Assembly: GCF_023555005.1 (NCBI RefSeq) | Contig: NZ_JAMJPJ010000002.1 | Span: forward strand, 62,001 to 126,000 | DNA: 64,000 bases | Source: Halomonas llamarensis | GTDB taxonomy: Bacteria; Pseudomonadota; Gammaproteobacteria; Pseudomonadales; Halomonadaceae | Reading direction: 5' to 3' | In this document: piece after piece, positions 1 through 9,790 of the stretch | How positions within the stretch are numbered: position 1 is the stretch's first letter | Layout of the letters: each line of letters begins with the position of its first letter | The notes under the pieces: generated by a model | The model's input: the letters and a program-made list of their open reading frames with translations, nothing else | Database searches by the model: none | What the model was told of the DNA's origin: nothing | Program-made: the position numbers and the translations under genes

Positions 1-1949
1 GACAGCCCTTGATCGACGTGCTGCGTGGCCGCGGCATAGGTGTCGATGATTTTCTCGGGACCGATCTCGTAGGCGTCTTTAAAGAACTCGGCGTTTTCGT
101 CATCGAGGAACGGCGCCGGGTAATAGACACGGCCCAACTTACCCTCTTTACGTATTTCAATTTTGGCCGCGACTGGGTGGATACTCGCCGTGGCGTTATT
201 GATGTAGCTGATCGAGCCGGTGGGCGGCACGGCCTGGAGGTAGCGGTTGTAGAGGCCATCAGCCTGTACATATTGCTTCAAGGTGTGCCAATCATCCGCC
301 GTGGGTATGTGGATTTCGCTACCTTCAAACAGATTACGTACCCGATCTGTTTTAGGTTCCCACAACTCATCCGTGTATTTGTCGAAGAAACTGCCATCGG
401 CGTAGGTTGAGGTCTCGAACCCTTCAAACGATCGACCACGCGCTTTAGCCAGTTTGTTAGACGCTTTCAGCGTGTAGTACGCCATGCAATAGAAGTACAT
501 ATTGGTGAAGTCGATGCCTTCTTCACTGCCGTACTCGATGTGTTCGCGAGCCAGGTAGCCATGCAAGTTCATCTGCCCTAGGCCAATGGCATGCGCCTTG
601 TCGTTGCCGTTGACGATGGACGGCACACTCTCCAGGTTGCTCATTTCAGAGACAGCAGTAAGGCCTTGCACTGCTGCATCAACTACTTTTTCAAGGTTAC
701 CGCTATCCATCACGTTAGCGATGTTCAAACTGCCCAGGTTGCAGGAGATGTCCTCGCCGGGTTCTTTCACGCTGAGATCGGGATGATAGGCCGTCGGCTT
801 GTTGACCTGGAGAATCTCAGTGCAGAGATTGCTCATATTGACACGCCCCTCGATGGGATTGGCTCGGTTGACCGTGTCCTCGAACATCACATAGGGGTAG
901 CCTGACTCAAACTGAAGCTCGGCCACCGTCTGGAAGAAGGCGCGAGCATTGACCTTCGACTTCTTGATCCGCGAGTCGTCGACCATCTCGTGATACTTAT
1001 CCGTGACACTGATATCAGCAAACGGTACGCCATACACCCTCTCAACGTCATACGGCGAGAACAGATACATATCGTCGTTAGTGCGAGCTAGCTCGAAGGT
1101 AATATCGGGGATGGTCACGCCCAGCGACAACGTCTTGATACGGATTTTCTCGTCCGCGTTTTCCCGTTTGGTGTCGAGGAAGCGCATGATGTCGGGGTGA
1201 TGGGCATTAAGGTAAACGGCCCCGGCACCTTGGCGGGCGCCCAGCTGGTTAGCATAGGAGAAGGCGTCCTCAAGCATCTTCATAATCGGCACGATGCCGG
1301 AAGATTGGTTCTCGATGTGCTTGATCGGGGCACCAACCTCGCGGACGTTACTGAGCACAAAGGCCACGCCACCGCCGCGCTTAGATAGCTGCAACGCCGA
1401 GTTAATCGAGCGGCCGATGGACTCCATGTTGTCCTCGATACGCAGCAGAAAGCAGGAAACGTGCTCACCGCGCTGTTTCTTACCGCAGTTGAGGAACGTT
1501 GGGGTCGCTGGCTGAAAGCGGCCGGTAAGCATCTCGTCGACAAGAGCGCTGGCCAGCGTCTGATCGCCATTCGCCAAGGTCATGGCCACCATGCAAACGC
1601 GATCCTCGAAACGCTCTAGATAGCGTCGACCGTCAAAGGTCTTCAGCGTGTAGCTAGTGTAATACTTAAAAGCACCGAGGAACGTGGGGAAACGAAACTT
1701 GTAGGCGTATGCTTGTTTGAACAGCTCTTTGATAAACTCGAAGTCGTACTGCTCGAGCACCTCGGTTTCGTAATAGTCATTCTCGACCAAGTAATCGAGC
1801 TTCTCTTCCAGCGAGTGGAAGAACACGGTGTTCTGGTTAACGTGCTGCAGAAAGTATTGGCGGGCGGCCTCTTTGTCCTTGTGCAGCTGCAGCTTACCCT
1901 CATCATCGTAGAGGTTCAGCATAGCGTTAAGGGAATGGTAATCAGACAC
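1..1949 (-). CDS. nrdE: Class Ib ribonucleoside-diphosphate reductase, alpha subunit (3' end outside the window)
   Basis: Catalytic subunit reducing ribonucleoside diphosphates to deoxyribonucleotides, working with a NrdF radical subunit expected just beyond the left edge. Family landmarks seen: N-terminal NALNLYD-like stretch ([11 protein letters not shown]), [17 protein letters not shown] with the first active-site Cys, NMSNLCTEI with the thiyl-radical Cys and its Glu, [11 protein letters not shown] with the second redox Cys, and [10 protein letters not shown]. The last roughly 70 residues, which should carry the C-terminal Cys pair, are missing. I chose the GTG at 1949 because it follows CAGGAG at good spacing and gives the family's usual DYHSLNAML start; the next ATG is at 1922. 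It overlaps the nrdI stop by 8 bases, so it is translationally coupled in the nrdHIE operon. Confidence 0.96.
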   Translation of the reverse strand, partial: MSDYHSLNAMLNLYDDEGKLQLHKDKEAARQYFLQHVNQNTVFFHSLEEKLDYLVENDYYETEVLEQYDFEFIKELFKQAYAYKFRFPTFLGAFKYYTSYTLKTFDGRRYLERFEDRVCMVAMTLANGDQTLASALVDEMLTGRFQPATPTFLNCGKKQRGEHVSCFLLRIEDNMESIGRSINSALQLSKRGGGVAFVLSNVREVGAPIKHIENQSSGIVPIMKMLEDAFSYANQLGARQGAGAVYLNAHHPDIMRFLDTKRENADEKIRIKTLSLGVTIPDITFELARTNDDMYLFSPYDVERVYGVPFADISVTDKYHEMVDDSRIKKSKVNARAFFQTVAELQFESGYPYVMFEDTVNRANPIEGRVNMSNLCTEILQVNKPTAYHPDLSVKEPGEDISCNLGSLNIANVMDSGNLEKVVDAAVQGLTAVSEMSNLESVPSIVNGNDKAHAIGLGQMNLHGYLAREHIEYGSEEGIDFTNMYFYCMAYYTLKASNKLAKARGRSFEGFETSTYADGSFFDKYTDELWEPKTDRVRNLFEGSEIHIPTADDWHTLKQYVQADGLYNRYLQAVPPTGSISYINNATASIHPVAAKIEIRKEGKLGRVYYPAPFLDDENAEFFKDAYEIGPEKIIDTYAAATQHVDQGL

Positions 1950-2331
1950 GATCTAGCTCCTGATGAATGGTGGCGACGTCTTCTGGCGTGCCGAGCAGCT
2001 CGAAGCAATGGAGAAGCGGTACCTGGCATTTACGGGCCACGATGTGGGCGCCCAGGCAGTAGCCAGTACCGAAGTTGGTGTTGCCAGCCCCGACCACGCC
2101 GCAAAGGTAGCGGCGGTTGCGTTCGTCGTTGAGGAAGTGGATCACCGGCTTGGGTACCGCACCTTTGACTTCGCCACCGCCGTAGCTGGGAAAAATCAGT
2201 ACATAGGGCTTGGTGGCTACCGGTAGGGGTTCCCCAGACTCGAACGGGATGCGTTGAGCATCCCGTTGGAGCTTCTCGACCAAGCGCCGGGTGTTACCGG
2301 ACTTCGTGGAGAAGTAGACGATCTGGGTCAT
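1942..2331 (-). CDS. nrdI: NrdI flavodoxin-like protein of the class Ib ribonucleotide reductase
   Basis: Small flavoprotein (129 aa) that supplies the oxidant needed to build the dimanganese-tyrosyl radical cofactor in NrdF. The N-terminus reads [18 protein letters not shown], the FMN phosphate-binding loop of the family, and further on [14 protein letters not shown] and [11 protein letters not shown] are typical NrdI flavin-contact segments. Length fits the family. Its ATG shares ATGA with the nrdH stop (4-base overlap), and its stop overlaps the nrdE start by 8 bases, so the three genes are one tightly coupled operon. Confidence 0.96.
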   Translation of the reverse strand: MTQIVYFSTKSGNTRRLVEKLQRDAQRIPFESGEPLPVATKPYVLIFPSYGGGEVKGAVPKPVIHFLNDERNRRYLCGVVGAGNTNFGTGYCLGAHIVARKCQVPLLHCFELLGTPEDVATIHQELDRV

Positions 2332-2546
2332 AGGGCTTTAATGCGATCCGGTTGGAAACCTGACCAGTGTTCGTCACCGGCCACCACGACGGGTAGTTGG
2401 CGATAACCTAGTTGCTTTAGCTCTTCTTTTGCCGATGGCTTCTCATCTATATCGATAACGGTATAAAAAATTCCCTGCTTATCCAGCGCTCGGTAGGTGG
2501 CAGAACATTGAACACACGCTGACGCGCTATAGACGGTAATAGACAT
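2328..2546 (-). CDS. nrdH: NrdH glutaredoxin-like protein
   Basis: Electron donor that reduces NrdE after each turnover. The protein is 72 aa from MSITVYSASACVQCSATYRALD, with the NrdH-type CVQC redox motif at about residues 10-13 and the conserved LPVVV cis-proline region and WSGFQPDRI C-terminal segment. An upstream in-frame ATG at 2597 would add 17 residues unlike the family; the ATG at 2546 is preceded by GGGGGAG at ideal spacing and places CVQC where thioredoxin-fold proteins have it. First gene of the nrdHIE operon. Confidence 0.95.
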   Translation of the reverse strand: MSITVYSASACVQCSATYRALDKQGIFYTVIDIDEKPSAKEELKQLGYRQLPVVVAGDEHWSGFQPDRIKAL

Positions 2547-2632
2547 AACTCCCCCTGAAACATCAAAACGCCAACTCCCGACGACGGGCAGGCACAATAT
2601 CTGGTATTAACTTGCGACTCAAAGCGAAGCAC

Positions 2633-2679
2633 ACCATATATATAGTGGCTTATATTTTCAATAGCACACCATGTGGTAT
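2633..2679 (-). promoter_or_regulatory. Two NrdR-type boxes in the nrdHIE promoter
   Basis: Box A, ACCATATATATAGTGG (2633-2648), matches the known NrdR consensus ACACWATATATWGTGT at 13 of 16 positions. Box B, GCACACCATGTGGTAT (2664-2679), matches about 10 of 16. Their starts are 31 bp apart, the helical spacing typical of NrdR box pairs. On the minus strand a TTGAAA that could be a -35 element (plus 2656-2661) lies between the boxes, and box A would cover the -10 area. NrdR is the dATP/ATP-sensing repressor of RNR genes; nrdR itself is not in this window. The nrdH-sodA gap (2547-2888) also holds the sodA terminator; nothing else is evident there. Confidence 0.75.
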
Positions 2680-2802
2680 TAAGATGAGTTTTTCTCATCG
2701 TCAGCGACAGAAACCCTCAAAAGCCGCTATGACGTACGAGTAAGGAGAAAGATGGGTGGCCAAACGTTTTAGGCTGTTCACCAATTTAGACTGTTCAACA
2801 AT

Positions 2803-2836
2803 AAAAAAACCGCCTGTGTTAGCAGACGGTTTTTTG
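2803..2836 (-). terminator. Rho-independent terminator after sodA
   Basis: Stem of 8 bp plus flanking A/T pairs: ACCGCCTG (2809-2816) pairs with CAGACGGT (2823-2830) around TGTTAG, with one C-A mismatch that becomes G-U in the minus-strand RNA. A-runs on the left and T-runs on the right make it potentially bidirectional. It lies 53 bp past the sodA stop and separates sodA from the nrd promoter. Confidence 0.85.
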
Positions 2837-2888
2837 CTAGCCCCTTACCATATTAGGCAAGGGTCATCGCGAGTAGATCACACAAAGG

Positions 2889-3500
2889 TTACGCTTTCGC
2901 TGCCTGGTAGCGGCTCTCAACGTCATCCCAGTTGATCACATTGAAGAAAGCTTCAATGTAGTCCGGGCGCTTATTCTGAAACTTCAGGTAGTAAGCATGC
3001 TCCCAGACATCCAAGCCCAGAATCGGTGTATTGCCATCCATCAATGGGCTGTTTTGGTTGAGGGTATTTTCGACCACCAACTTTTTCTCGGGCGTGACGG
3101 AGAGCCATGCCCAGCCGCTGCCAAAACGACCCAACGCTGCTTTCTTAAAGGCATCCTTGAACGCATCGAATCCGTCAAGCTCAGCATCAATGGCTTTAGC
3201 AACATCGCCATGCGGATTACCGCCGCCATTGGGTGACATCATCTGCCAAAACATGGAGTGGTTAGCATGGCCGCCACCGTTATTGATCACAGCCTGACGC
3301 TTCTCTTCCGGAACGCGGTCCAGGCTAGCAATCAGCTCTTCAACCGGAACGTCTTCAAGCCCTGTGCCTTCTAGCGCAGCGTTTAGGTTGTTGACGTAAG
3401 TGTTGTGGTGACGCGAATGGTGAATTTCCATTGTCATCGCATCGATATGCGGCTCGAGTGCATCGTACGCGTACGGAAGCTCTGGAAGTGTATGTGCCAT
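2889..3500 (-). CDS. sodA: Superoxide dismutase, manganese type
   Basis: Cytoplasmic enzyme (203 aa) converting superoxide to hydrogen peroxide and oxygen. Metal ligands are H27, H81, D164 and H168 (the last two in DVWEHAYY). [13 protein letters not shown] together with the second-shell Gln in TLNQNSPL (about Q149) is the Mn-type pattern; Fe-type enzymes usually carry the Gln near the second His ligand, so I call sodA rather than sodB, although metal use cannot be proven from sequence. An upstream ATG at 3509 abuts AAGGAG with no spacing; the ATG at 3500 sits 9 bases after it and starts with the family's [10 protein letters not shown]. Monocistronic, with terminators on both sides. Confidence 0.93.
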   Translation of the reverse strand: MAHTLPELPYAYDALEPHIDAMTMEIHHSRHHNTYVNNLNAALEGTGLEDVPVEELIASLDRVPEEKRQAVINNGGGHANHSMFWQMMSPNGGGNPHGDVAKAIDAELDGFDAFKDAFKKAALGRFGSGWAWLSVTPEKKLVVENTLNQNSPLMDGNTPILGLDVWEHAYYLKFQNKRPDYIEAFFNVINWDDVESRYQAAKA

Positions 3501-3687
3501 ATTAATCATCTCCTTGAGTGGCTAATGTTACGTTTAAACGATCTTAGCTATTATCTCAGCTACGATCTCTATCGCTACTAATAAAGTGTGGTCACCGCCG
3601 CGGGATTTCAACCAGCACCCGATGATTTCTCAGCTTTTGCCCAAGTACTTTAGTCAACTATTGGCACTTTACCTAATTTGGCGGGTA

Positions 3688-3720
3688 TAAAAAAGCCGAC
3701 TTGTTTATCAAGCCGGCCTT
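3688..3720 (-). terminator. Rho-independent terminator after etfA
   Basis: GCCGACTTG (3695-3703) pairs with CAAGCCGGC (3709-3717) around TTTAT, with one mismatch that is a G-U pair in the minus-strand RNA. On the minus strand the stem is followed by a T-run (plus-strand A-run 3689-3694). It lies 24 bp beyond the etfA stop. Confidence 0.85.
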
Positions 3721-3744
3721 AAAGAGTTTTATCGATTCAATTGG

Positions 3745-4683
3745 TTACAGCTTTTGCTCAAACTCAGGCAATGCCTCGAACAGATCCGCCACTAGGCCAT
3801 AATCGGCAACCTGGAAGATCGGAGCTTCTTCGTCTTTGTTGATCGCCACAATCACCTTAGCGTCTTTCATCCCCGCCAGGTGCTGAATAGCCCCCGAGAT
3901 GCCCACGGCGATGTAGAGATCGGGCGCGACGATCTTACCGGTTTGGCCGACCTGCATGTCGTTGGGTACAAAGCCTGCGTCGACCGCCGCGCGCGAGGCG
4001 CCAATCGCCGCGCCCAGCTTGTCGGCAATGCCGTCGAGCAGTTTGAAGTTTTCACCATTGCCCATGCCTCGGCCGCCGGAGATAACGACCTTGGCGCCAG
4101 CGAGTTCGGGGCGATCAGACTTGGCCAGCGCTTCGTTGATGAAGGTCGATTGGCTGTTCTCGACCACCACGTCGACGGCTTCAACGGGGGCGCCGCCGCT
4201 TTCCGCCACACCGTCGTAGGCACTGGGGCGCACGGTGATGACTTTCAGCGCGTCGTCGCTTTTCACCGTGGCAATGGCGTTACCGGCGTAGATCGGGCGC
4301 TTGAACGTATCGGCGCTCTCCACGCTGATAATGTCGGATATCTGGCTGACGTCTTTGAGCGCGGCCAGCCGCGGCATGACGTTTTTGCCCGTGGTGGAGG
4401 CCGAGGCCAGCACGTGGGTGTAATCGCCAGCAAGCTCGGCCAGCAGTTTGCCCATGGGCTCAGCAAGTTGGTGGGCGTAAACGGCATTATCCGCCACGCG
4501 CACTTTACTCACGCCGTCGAGCTTGGCGGCGGCCTCGGCGGCGGCGTGTACGTTGTCGCCCGCGATCAGGACGTCGATATCGCCGCCGCTGTCCTTGATA
4601 ATCTGTTGCGCGGCGGCAACCACGCTCGCGGTGGCGCCGGCGAGTTGGCCTTCGTGGAGGTCAGCAAGTACCAGAATGCTCAT
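3745..4683 (-). CDS. etfA: Electron transfer flavoprotein, alpha subunit
   Basis: FAD-binding half of the ETF heterodimer, which takes electrons from acyl-CoA and other flavin dehydrogenases and passes them to ETF-quinone oxidoreductase. 312 aa, the usual length. The N-terminal domain (about 1-190) is followed by the FAD domain with SGGRGMG (202-208), QVGQTGK (244-250) and [12 protein letters not shown] (261-272), the signature of the alpha subunit C-terminus. It follows etfB by 14 bp in the same operon and ends before a strong terminator. Confidence 0.97.
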   Translation of the reverse strand: MSILVLADLHEGQLAGATASVVAAAQQIIKDSGGDIDVLIAGDNVHAAAEAAAKLDGVSKVRVADNAVYAHQLAEPMGKLLAELAGDYTHVLASASTTGKNVMPRLAALKDVSQISDIISVESADTFKRPIYAGNAIATVKSDDALKVITVRPSAYDGVAESGGAPVEAVDVVVENSQSTFINEALAKSDRPELAGAKVVISGGRGMGNGENFKLLDGIADKLGAAIGASRAAVDAGFVPNDMQVGQTGKIVAPDLYIAVGISGAIQHLAGMKDAKVIVAINKDEEAPIFQVADYGLVADLFEALPEFEQKL

Positions 4684-4697
4684 GCGATCAGCTCCTC

Positions 4698-5447
4698 TTA
4701 AAGCACTTTGGCTTCGTTTTTCAGTTTGTCGATCAGCTCGTCCACGGAGCCCACTTTGATACCGCCTTGGCGCTCAGCCGGCGGCTCAACGCTCACCAGG
4801 CTAACGTTGCTGGCAAAGGAAACACCGAGATCGTCGGCAGACTTGACGTCCAGCGGCTTTTTCTTGGCCTTCATAATGTCGGGGAGCTTGGCGTAGCGCG
4901 GCTCATTGAGGCGCAGGTCGGTGGTGATGATCGCGGGAAGCGAGAGTTCGATGGTCTGCAGACCGCCGTCGATTTCGCGGGTGACGGTGACTTTTTCGCC
5001 CTCAACGTTCACGTCAGACGCAAACGTGCCTTGCGGCAGGTCGGTAAGCGCGGCGAGCATCTGGCCGGCCTGGTTGTTGTCGCTGTCAATCGCCTGTTTG
5101 CCGAGCAGGACTAAGCCTGGCTGTTCGTCTTCCACCAGTTTGGCAAACGCCTTCGCCGCCCCCAGCGAGTCGACCTGTTCGTCGGTCTCAACGTGAATGG
5201 CGCGGTCGGCGCCTAAGGCAAGGGCGGTGCGCAGCTGCTCTTGGGCTTGTTTCGGACCGATGGTGACCGCCACGATTTCGGTCGCCACGCCCTTTTCTTT
5301 CAGACGCACCGCTTCTTCCACGGCGATTTCGCAGAAAGGGTTCATGGCCATTTTGACGTTGGTGAGATCAACGTTGGAATTATCCGGCTTGACCCGAATC
5401 TTGACGTTGTAGTCGATGACGCGTTTCACCGCGACGAGTACTTTCAT
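4698..5447 (-). CDS. etfB: Electron transfer flavoprotein, beta subunit
   Basis: AMP-binding partner of EtfA, 249 aa as expected. It opens with [20 protein letters not shown], and [28 protein letters not shown] is the conserved segment; [18 protein letters not shown] matches the ETF-beta signature with the AMP/recognition loop. The ATG at 5447 follows GAGGAA. First gene of etfBA, divergent from the ETF-QO gene across a 391-bp control region, which fits coordinated expression of the three components. Confidence 0.97.
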   Translation of the reverse strand: MKVLVAVKRVIDYNVKIRVKPDNSNVDLTNVKMAMNPFCEIAVEEAVRLKEKGVATEIVAVTIGPKQAQEQLRTALALGADRAIHVETDEQVDSLGAAKAFAKLVEDEQPGLVLLGKQAIDSDNNQAGQMLAALTDLPQGTFASDVNVEGEKVTVTREIDGGLQTIELSLPAIITTDLRLNEPRYAKLPDIMKAKKKPLDVKSADDLGVSFASNVSLVSVEPPAERQGGIKVGSVDELIDKLKNEAKVL

Positions 5448-5838
5448 AGGTTCCTCGCTTGGCTTTGGATATTAAGCCGTTACTTTTGAATGACACTGCT
5501 ATTATCAGCGCCTGGTCATCATTACTCAAATTCATGCAAGCGTTTGATAGGTGCGCTGCTGGAAAACCTTATCAACATGCCACAGCTTTATAAAGTGCGA
5601 CAACACTCCTTATCTACGCCCTTGGTCGCAATCCGGCTCCTCAACGGCTGCAAGCCCGTCTATCGCGCGATATGCTACGTCTAGAGAAAGCCGGATAGCC
5701 TAGAAGGAACATTATGCCTATCATGAGCCATAACCAGAAGCAAACGACCGTTTAAGATTAAGTTTATGTTTGCATAAACTCATTCTATGCAATACGTCAC
5801 TACATAATATACAACACGCAAAACAAGGAGAGACCAGG
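5448..5838. promoter_or_regulatory. Divergent control region between etfBA and etfD
   Basis: A 391-bp non-coding stretch between two divergent units of one pathway. Two operator-like elements lie near the etfD side: CAAACGACCGTTTA (5741-5754) and the perfect inverted repeat GTTTATG-TTTG-CATAAAC (5762-5779). Short ORFs here have no recognisable protein features. I cannot place -10/-35 elements with confidence. Confidence 0.55.
5741..5754. promoter_or_regulatory. PsrA-like operator half-site pair
   Basis: CAAAC-GACC-GTTTA fits the published PsrA pattern [G/C]AAAC-N4-GTTT[G/C] at all but the last base. PsrA is a TetR-family fatty-acid sensor in Pseudomonas and relatives, and ETF genes are known or predicted members of beta-oxidation regulons, so the context agrees. 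Assignment to PsrA is inference; psrA is not in the window. Confidence 0.5.
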
Positions 5839-7533
5839 GTGGAAAATAACGCAACTGAAACCAATGCTGCTGAAACCGTCGAACGCGATGTCATGGAATT
5901 TGACGTCGTGATCGTCGGCGCGGGGCCATCAGGCCTTTCTGCCGCGTGCCGCCTGATGCAGCAGGCCAACGAAGCCGAGCAAGAGCTTAGCGTATGCGTG
6001 GTCGAAAAAGGCTCCGAGGTGGGCGCGCATATTCTGTCGGGTGCTGTCTTTGAACCTCGCGCTTTACAGGAACTTTTCCCCGATTGGGAAGAGCGCGGCG
6101 CCCCACTGACAACGCCAGCCACGCGCGATGAGGTCTACCTGCTCAAAGACGCGAAAAAAGCACAGAAACTACCCAACGCCCTCGTGCCGAAAAGCATGCA
6201 CAATACCGGCGGTGATATCACCCGCTATGTGATCAGCGCTGGCAATCTAAGCCGCTGGCTCGCCGAACAGGCGGAGTCGTTAGGGGTCGAGATTTTCCCT
6301 GGGTTTGCCGCGCAGGAAGTGATCATTGAAGATGAGGTTGTCCGCGGCATCATCATTGGCGATATGGGCGTCGCGGCTGACGGCTCGCAGAAAGACGGTT
6401 ACATGCCGGGCATGGAGCTTCGCGCCAAGTATACGCTGTTTGCCGAGGGCTCGCGTGGACACTTGGGCAAGCGTTTGATCAACGATTTCTCTCTCGATGC
6501 TGGGTGCGACCCCCAGCACTACGGCATCGGCCTTAAAGAGCTTTGGGATGTGCCGGCCGACAAACATGAGCCCGGCTTAGTGCTGCATGGCTCGGGCTGG
6601 CCGCTGGATAGCAATACTCACGGCGGCTGGTTTCTCTACCATGCCGAGAACCAACAGGTGGTCTTGGGCTTGATCATGGACCTCTCCTACCAGAACCCAT
6701 GGCTCTCGCCGTTCGATGAATTCCAACGCATGAAACACCACCCAGTGATCAGCCAGCACTTGGATGGTGGCAAGCGCGTGGCTTATGGTGCTCGCGCCAT
6801 TACTAAGGGCGGCTTCAACTGCTTACCTAAAATGACGTTCGCTGGCGGGCTTTTAATCGGCTGCGATGCCGGCACGCTAAACTTTTCGAAGATCAAAGGG
6901 TTACATACGGCAATGAAATCAGGCCTGGTGGCGGCAGAGAGCGTATTTGAAGCACTCAACGCCGGCGACGAAGGAGGGCAAGAGCTCACGTCTTTCACTG
7001 AGAAGTGGGAAGCCAGCTGGGCATATGCCGAACTTAAAGAGAGCGCGAGCTTCGGTCCGGCAATTCACAAATACGGCACCATCGGCGGTGGCGCGTACAA
7101 CTTCACTGACCAGCTACTTGGCGGCAAGCTCCCCACTGTTCACGACACCACCACCGATCACGGCAATCTAAAACCTGCGGATCAATTTGAAAAAATTGAT
7201 TACCCTAAACCGGATGGCAAGTTGTCGTTCGATAAGTCTTCATCGGTATTTCTCTCCAATACCAATCACGAAGAAGACCAGCCCAGCCATCTACGTTTAG
7301 CCGACCCAGCACTGCCGATTCGCGACAACCTGCCTGAATATGCCGAGCCTGCACAGCGTTACTGCCCGGCAGGTGTTTACGAAGTGGTTGAGGACGATGA
7401 GGGCAACCCTAAGTTCCAAATCAACTTCCAGAACTGCGTGCACTGCAAAACTTGTGACATCAAAGACCCCGCGCAGAACATTACCTGGGTTGCACCCGAA
7501 GGCGGTGGTGGGCCGAATTACCCCAACATGTAG
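5839..7533 (+). CDS. etfD: Electron transfer flavoprotein-ubiquinone oxidoreductase
   Basis: Membrane-associated flavo-iron-sulfur enzyme oxidising reduced ETF and reducing ubiquinone. The N-terminal FAD fold reads VVIVGAGPSGLSAACRL; the middle has the ubiquinone-binding and FAD regions (GGFNCLPKMTFAGGLLIGCDAG, in part); the C-terminal 4Fe-4S domain has YCPAG and NCVHCKTCDIKDP, giving four Cys ligands. Start chosen at GTG 5839 because AAGGAG lies 8 bases upstream and this gives 564 aa, the family length; an ATG at 5770 would add 23 residues without a ribosome site and would cover the operator-like palindrome. Convergent with the helicase gene downstream. Confidence 0.95.
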   Translation: MENNATETNAAETVERDVMEFDVVIVGAGPSGLSAACRLMQQANEAEQELSVCVVEKGSEVGAHILSGAVFEPRALQELFPDWEERGAPLTTPATRDEVYLLKDAKKAQKLPNALVPKSMHNTGGDITRYVISAGNLSRWLAEQAESLGVEIFPGFAAQEVIIEDEVVRGIIIGDMGVAADGSQKDGYMPGMELRAKYTLFAEGSRGHLGKRLINDFSLDAGCDPQHYGIGLKELWDVPADKHEPGLVLHGSGWPLDSNTHGGWFLYHAENQQVVLGLIMDLSYQNPWLSPFDEFQRMKHHPVISQHLDGGKRVAYGARAITKGGFNCLPKMTFAGGLLIGCDAGTLNFSKIKGLHTAMKSGLVAAESVFEALNAGDEGGQELTSFTEKWEASWAYAELKESASFGPAIHKYGTIGGGAYNFTDQLLGGKLPTVHDTTTDHGNLKPADQFEKIDYPKPDGKLSFDKSSSVFLSNTNHEEDQPSHLRLADPALPIRDNLPEYAEPAQRYCPAGVYEVVEDDEGNPKFQINFQNCVHCKTCDIKDPAQNITWVAPEGGGGPNYPNM

Positions 7534-7555
7534 ACCTCACCACACCCTAGTGATC

Positions 7556-7587
7556 GCTGCGAGCATGTTTATCTCATTGCTCGCAGC
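7556..7587. terminator. Stem-loop between convergent etfD and helicase genes
   Basis: Perfect 10-bp stem: GCTGCGAGCA (7556-7565) pairs with TGCTCGCAGC (7578-7587) around a 12-base loop. The helicase stop codon (7574-7576) sits in the loop. There is no T-run on either side, so it is either an imperfect intrinsic terminator or a structured 3' end stabilising both transcripts. Confidence 0.55.
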
Positions 7588-9790
7588 GGCGGTCATATTG
7601 GGTCAGCACCTCAATCGGCGCTCGGTGCGCGACGAGTCGGCGCCGCCCGGCTTGGGTAAAACGTACGTCGATCACGGGATTATCCGGCGAGCCTTCGACA
7701 GCGGCGACTTCGCCCTCACCAAACACGGCATGACGTATGCGCTGACCAGCATGAAAATGCAGGTTTGACGTATAGCCCGCCTTCGGCTCATCCACTCGTG
7801 CCTCAGCCACGGCAATATCGTCACGCCCTGCTTGCTCAAGGTAGCGTTTGACCAGTCCAGGAGACAATACGCTTAGTGGCTGATCGCTGGTATCACCGTC
7901 TTTCTGCAGCCTCTTCGCCATACGCTGGCTATCTTGCCAGGCGCTTTCCGCAATAAAGCGGCTGGGACGATGCTCACCACCATCGTGGAGTAGCAAAAGC
8001 GCTTCCTGTGCCCGCGTTATCGCCACATAGAACAGACGCCTCTCTTCTTCCAGGCGTTCATCGGTCAGGGGATTATCGCGACTGTAGTGGGGGAAATCCT
8101 CTTCATTAGCGCCTGCTACGGAGACAAACGGCCACTCTAGCCCTTTGGCCCCATGTACCGTGCTGATCAGCACTCCGCTGGCTTGATTTTCTACCGGACG
8201 CTCTAACAGTTCGATAAAGGCGTCGGGGTCTTGCACGCTTTCCGCTTGCTCAATCAACACGTCTAGCAGCCGCACATCTTCTTCACCTTTATCCCGCCGA
8301 GCGGCGGCACGTTTTAACGTCTTCTGCGCCTCAATGGTCTCTACCACGTGATGCAGCAGTTTTGCTGGCGACCACGCGGCAAGTTTTGGCAGCTCACATA
8401 GTAGCGCCCAGCGTTTTTTCAACGTGCGTTTTTGGATCGGCTTTAAGTCCGCCAGCACTGGGTCGTGGCGTTCTGGCCAGCGCTGCGATTGTGCTAGCTG
8501 ATGGGCTAAGCGACGAAGGCGCTCACGAGCTACAAAGGGGGTAGGCTGTGCGAGCAGTAGGTGGATATATTCTGGATCGTGCAGTAATGCCGGGCGCCGC
8601 GCCAACTTCAAATAGCTCGCCAATGCCTGAACCAGCGGCAGGCGAAAAACGAAACGATCTTCGCGTAGCATGCGAAACGGAATGCCTGCCTGCAAAAGCG
8701 CGAGCTGAAACGGCACGGAAAGCGCCCAGCTACGCACCAAAAGGCACGCCTCGTTGAGCGCACGCCCTTGGGCTTGCCAATCCATCAACGCATCTAAAAA
8801 GAAACGACTCCCCTGCCCGACCCCCAACCAAGTTGCCGGGTTGCGATTATCGGCCAGACAGAGCTGGTCCGGACGGCGACGGTTAGCCGCAATAGCGTGG
8901 TTAGCCGCCAGCGCCAGTGCATGACCGTGGCGAAAGGTCATGGAAAGCGGGTAGTCAGTGGCAACGCCAAAAGTGGCCGTGAAATTTTCCAGCATTGTGT
9001 CTGGACGGGCGCCACGCCACTCGTAAATGCACTGATTGGCATCACCCACCGCCATGACCTGAGCTTGAGAACCGGCTAGCACTGCAAGCAAGCGCTGCTG
9101 CGCGGCGTTTATATCCTGATACTCATCGATAATAACGTGGTCGAGAAAGCCTTCGACCCGTGACCGCAGGGCATCATCTGCTTCCAACGCCTGAAGTGGA
9201 CGATAAAGTAAGTCGGCATAGGTCATGGCCCCTTCGTCATGTAAAAGGCGCTCGCCTTCTTTAAACGCGGCCGGAAAGTAGTCAGTGTCGTCGTCAAACT
9301 GCAGGCGTTGGTAGAGTTCAGCCGGCTCGGCCATTTCCGCTTTCACTAAATTGCTGAAATGCGCCAGCGCCTCTAAGCGCTCCCCCTCCAAGGCGGCATC
9401 GCGACGTTCAGGTTGATCACGTAACACGTTTAGGCTGGCTTGACGCAATAGCCGCTCAAGTTGCCAATCCGCCGATAGCAATCGCCGCGGCGCAAGCGCC
9501 CCCCAGCGGCACAAGCTTTGCGATAATCGGTGCCCTAACGAGTGAAAAGTGCGGACATCGGGTAGCGTTTGCCCAGGCTTAGCAAGCTGCCCCAAACGGC
9601 GCTGAAAGTCATCTTTGGCCGAGCGGTTAAACATCAATACTAAGATGCGTTTGGGCGAGACACCTTGATCAAGTAAATATAGCACCCGGGCCGCCATGGT
9701 GGTCGTTTTACCGGCCCCTGCCACTGCCGCCACGCGGGCATGACCTTTGGCGTGGGCTACCACCGCTTGCTGCTGCGCTGTGAGCTTCAC
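7574..9790 (-). CDS. UvrD/Rep-family superfamily I DNA helicase
   Basis: ATP-dependent DNA helicase of 738 aa. Motifs in order: Q motif LTAQQQAVV near the start, Walker A AGAGKTTT (about 24-31), motif II VIIDEYQD, motif III GDANQCIYEWRGA, motif V STVHGAKGLEW and motif VI FYVAITRAQEALLLL. The C-terminus (GQRIRHAVFGEGEV) resembles the small Tudor-like tail of UvrD/PcrA. EYQD rather than the DEFQD of canonical UvrD, and the lack of RecB-type nuclease motifs, place it among UvrD-like helicases of unassigned role; it is not obviously uvrD or rep. Its start overlaps the DUF1285 stop by 4 bases (ATGA), implying co-translation. Confidence 0.9.
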   Translation of the reverse strand: MKLTAQQQAVVAHAKGHARVAAVAGAGKTTTMAARVLYLLDQGVSPKRILVLMFNRSAKDDFQRRLGQLAKPGQTLPDVRTFHSLGHRLSQSLCRWGALAPRRLLSADWQLERLLRQASLNVLRDQPERRDAALEGERLEALAHFSNLVKAEMAEPAELYQRLQFDDDTDYFPAAFKEGERLLHDEGAMTYADLLYRPLQALEADDALRSRVEGFLDHVIIDEYQDINAAQQRLLAVLAGSQAQVMAVGDANQCIYEWRGARPDTMLENFTATFGVATDYPLSMTFRHGHALALAANHAIAANRRRPDQLCLADNRNPATWLGVGQGSRFFLDALMDWQAQGRALNEACLLVRSWALSVPFQLALLQAGIPFRMLREDRFVFRLPLVQALASYLKLARRPALLHDPEYIHLLLAQPTPFVARERLRRLAHQLAQSQRWPERHDPVLADLKPIQKRTLKKRWALLCELPKLAAWSPAKLLHHVVETIEAQKTLKRAAARRDKGEEDVRLLDVLIEQAESVQDPDAFIELLERPVENQASGVLISTVHGAKGLEWPFVSVAGANEEDFPHYSRDNPLTDERLEEERRLFYVAITRAQEALLLLHDGGEHRPSRFIAESAWQDSQRMAKRLQKDGDTSDQPLSVLSPGLVKRYLEQAGRDDIAVAEARVDEPKAGYTSNLHFHAGQRIRHAVFGEGEVAAVEGSPDNPVIDVRFTQAGRRRLVAHRAPIEVLTQYDRRCEQ

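Noticed and set aside
3880..4701. 273-codon open frame on the plus strand opposite etfA
   Set aside because: Antisense shadow of a certain gene in GC-biased codons; no recognisable protein features.
5535..5545. Near-palindrome CAAGCGTTTG upstream of etfB as a second PsrA site
   Set aside because: It lacks the 2-4-base spacer of the PsrA pattern and breaks one half-site.
5490..5684. 64-codon frame in the etf divergent region
   Set aside because: Lacks a ribosome site and protein features; better explained as control region.
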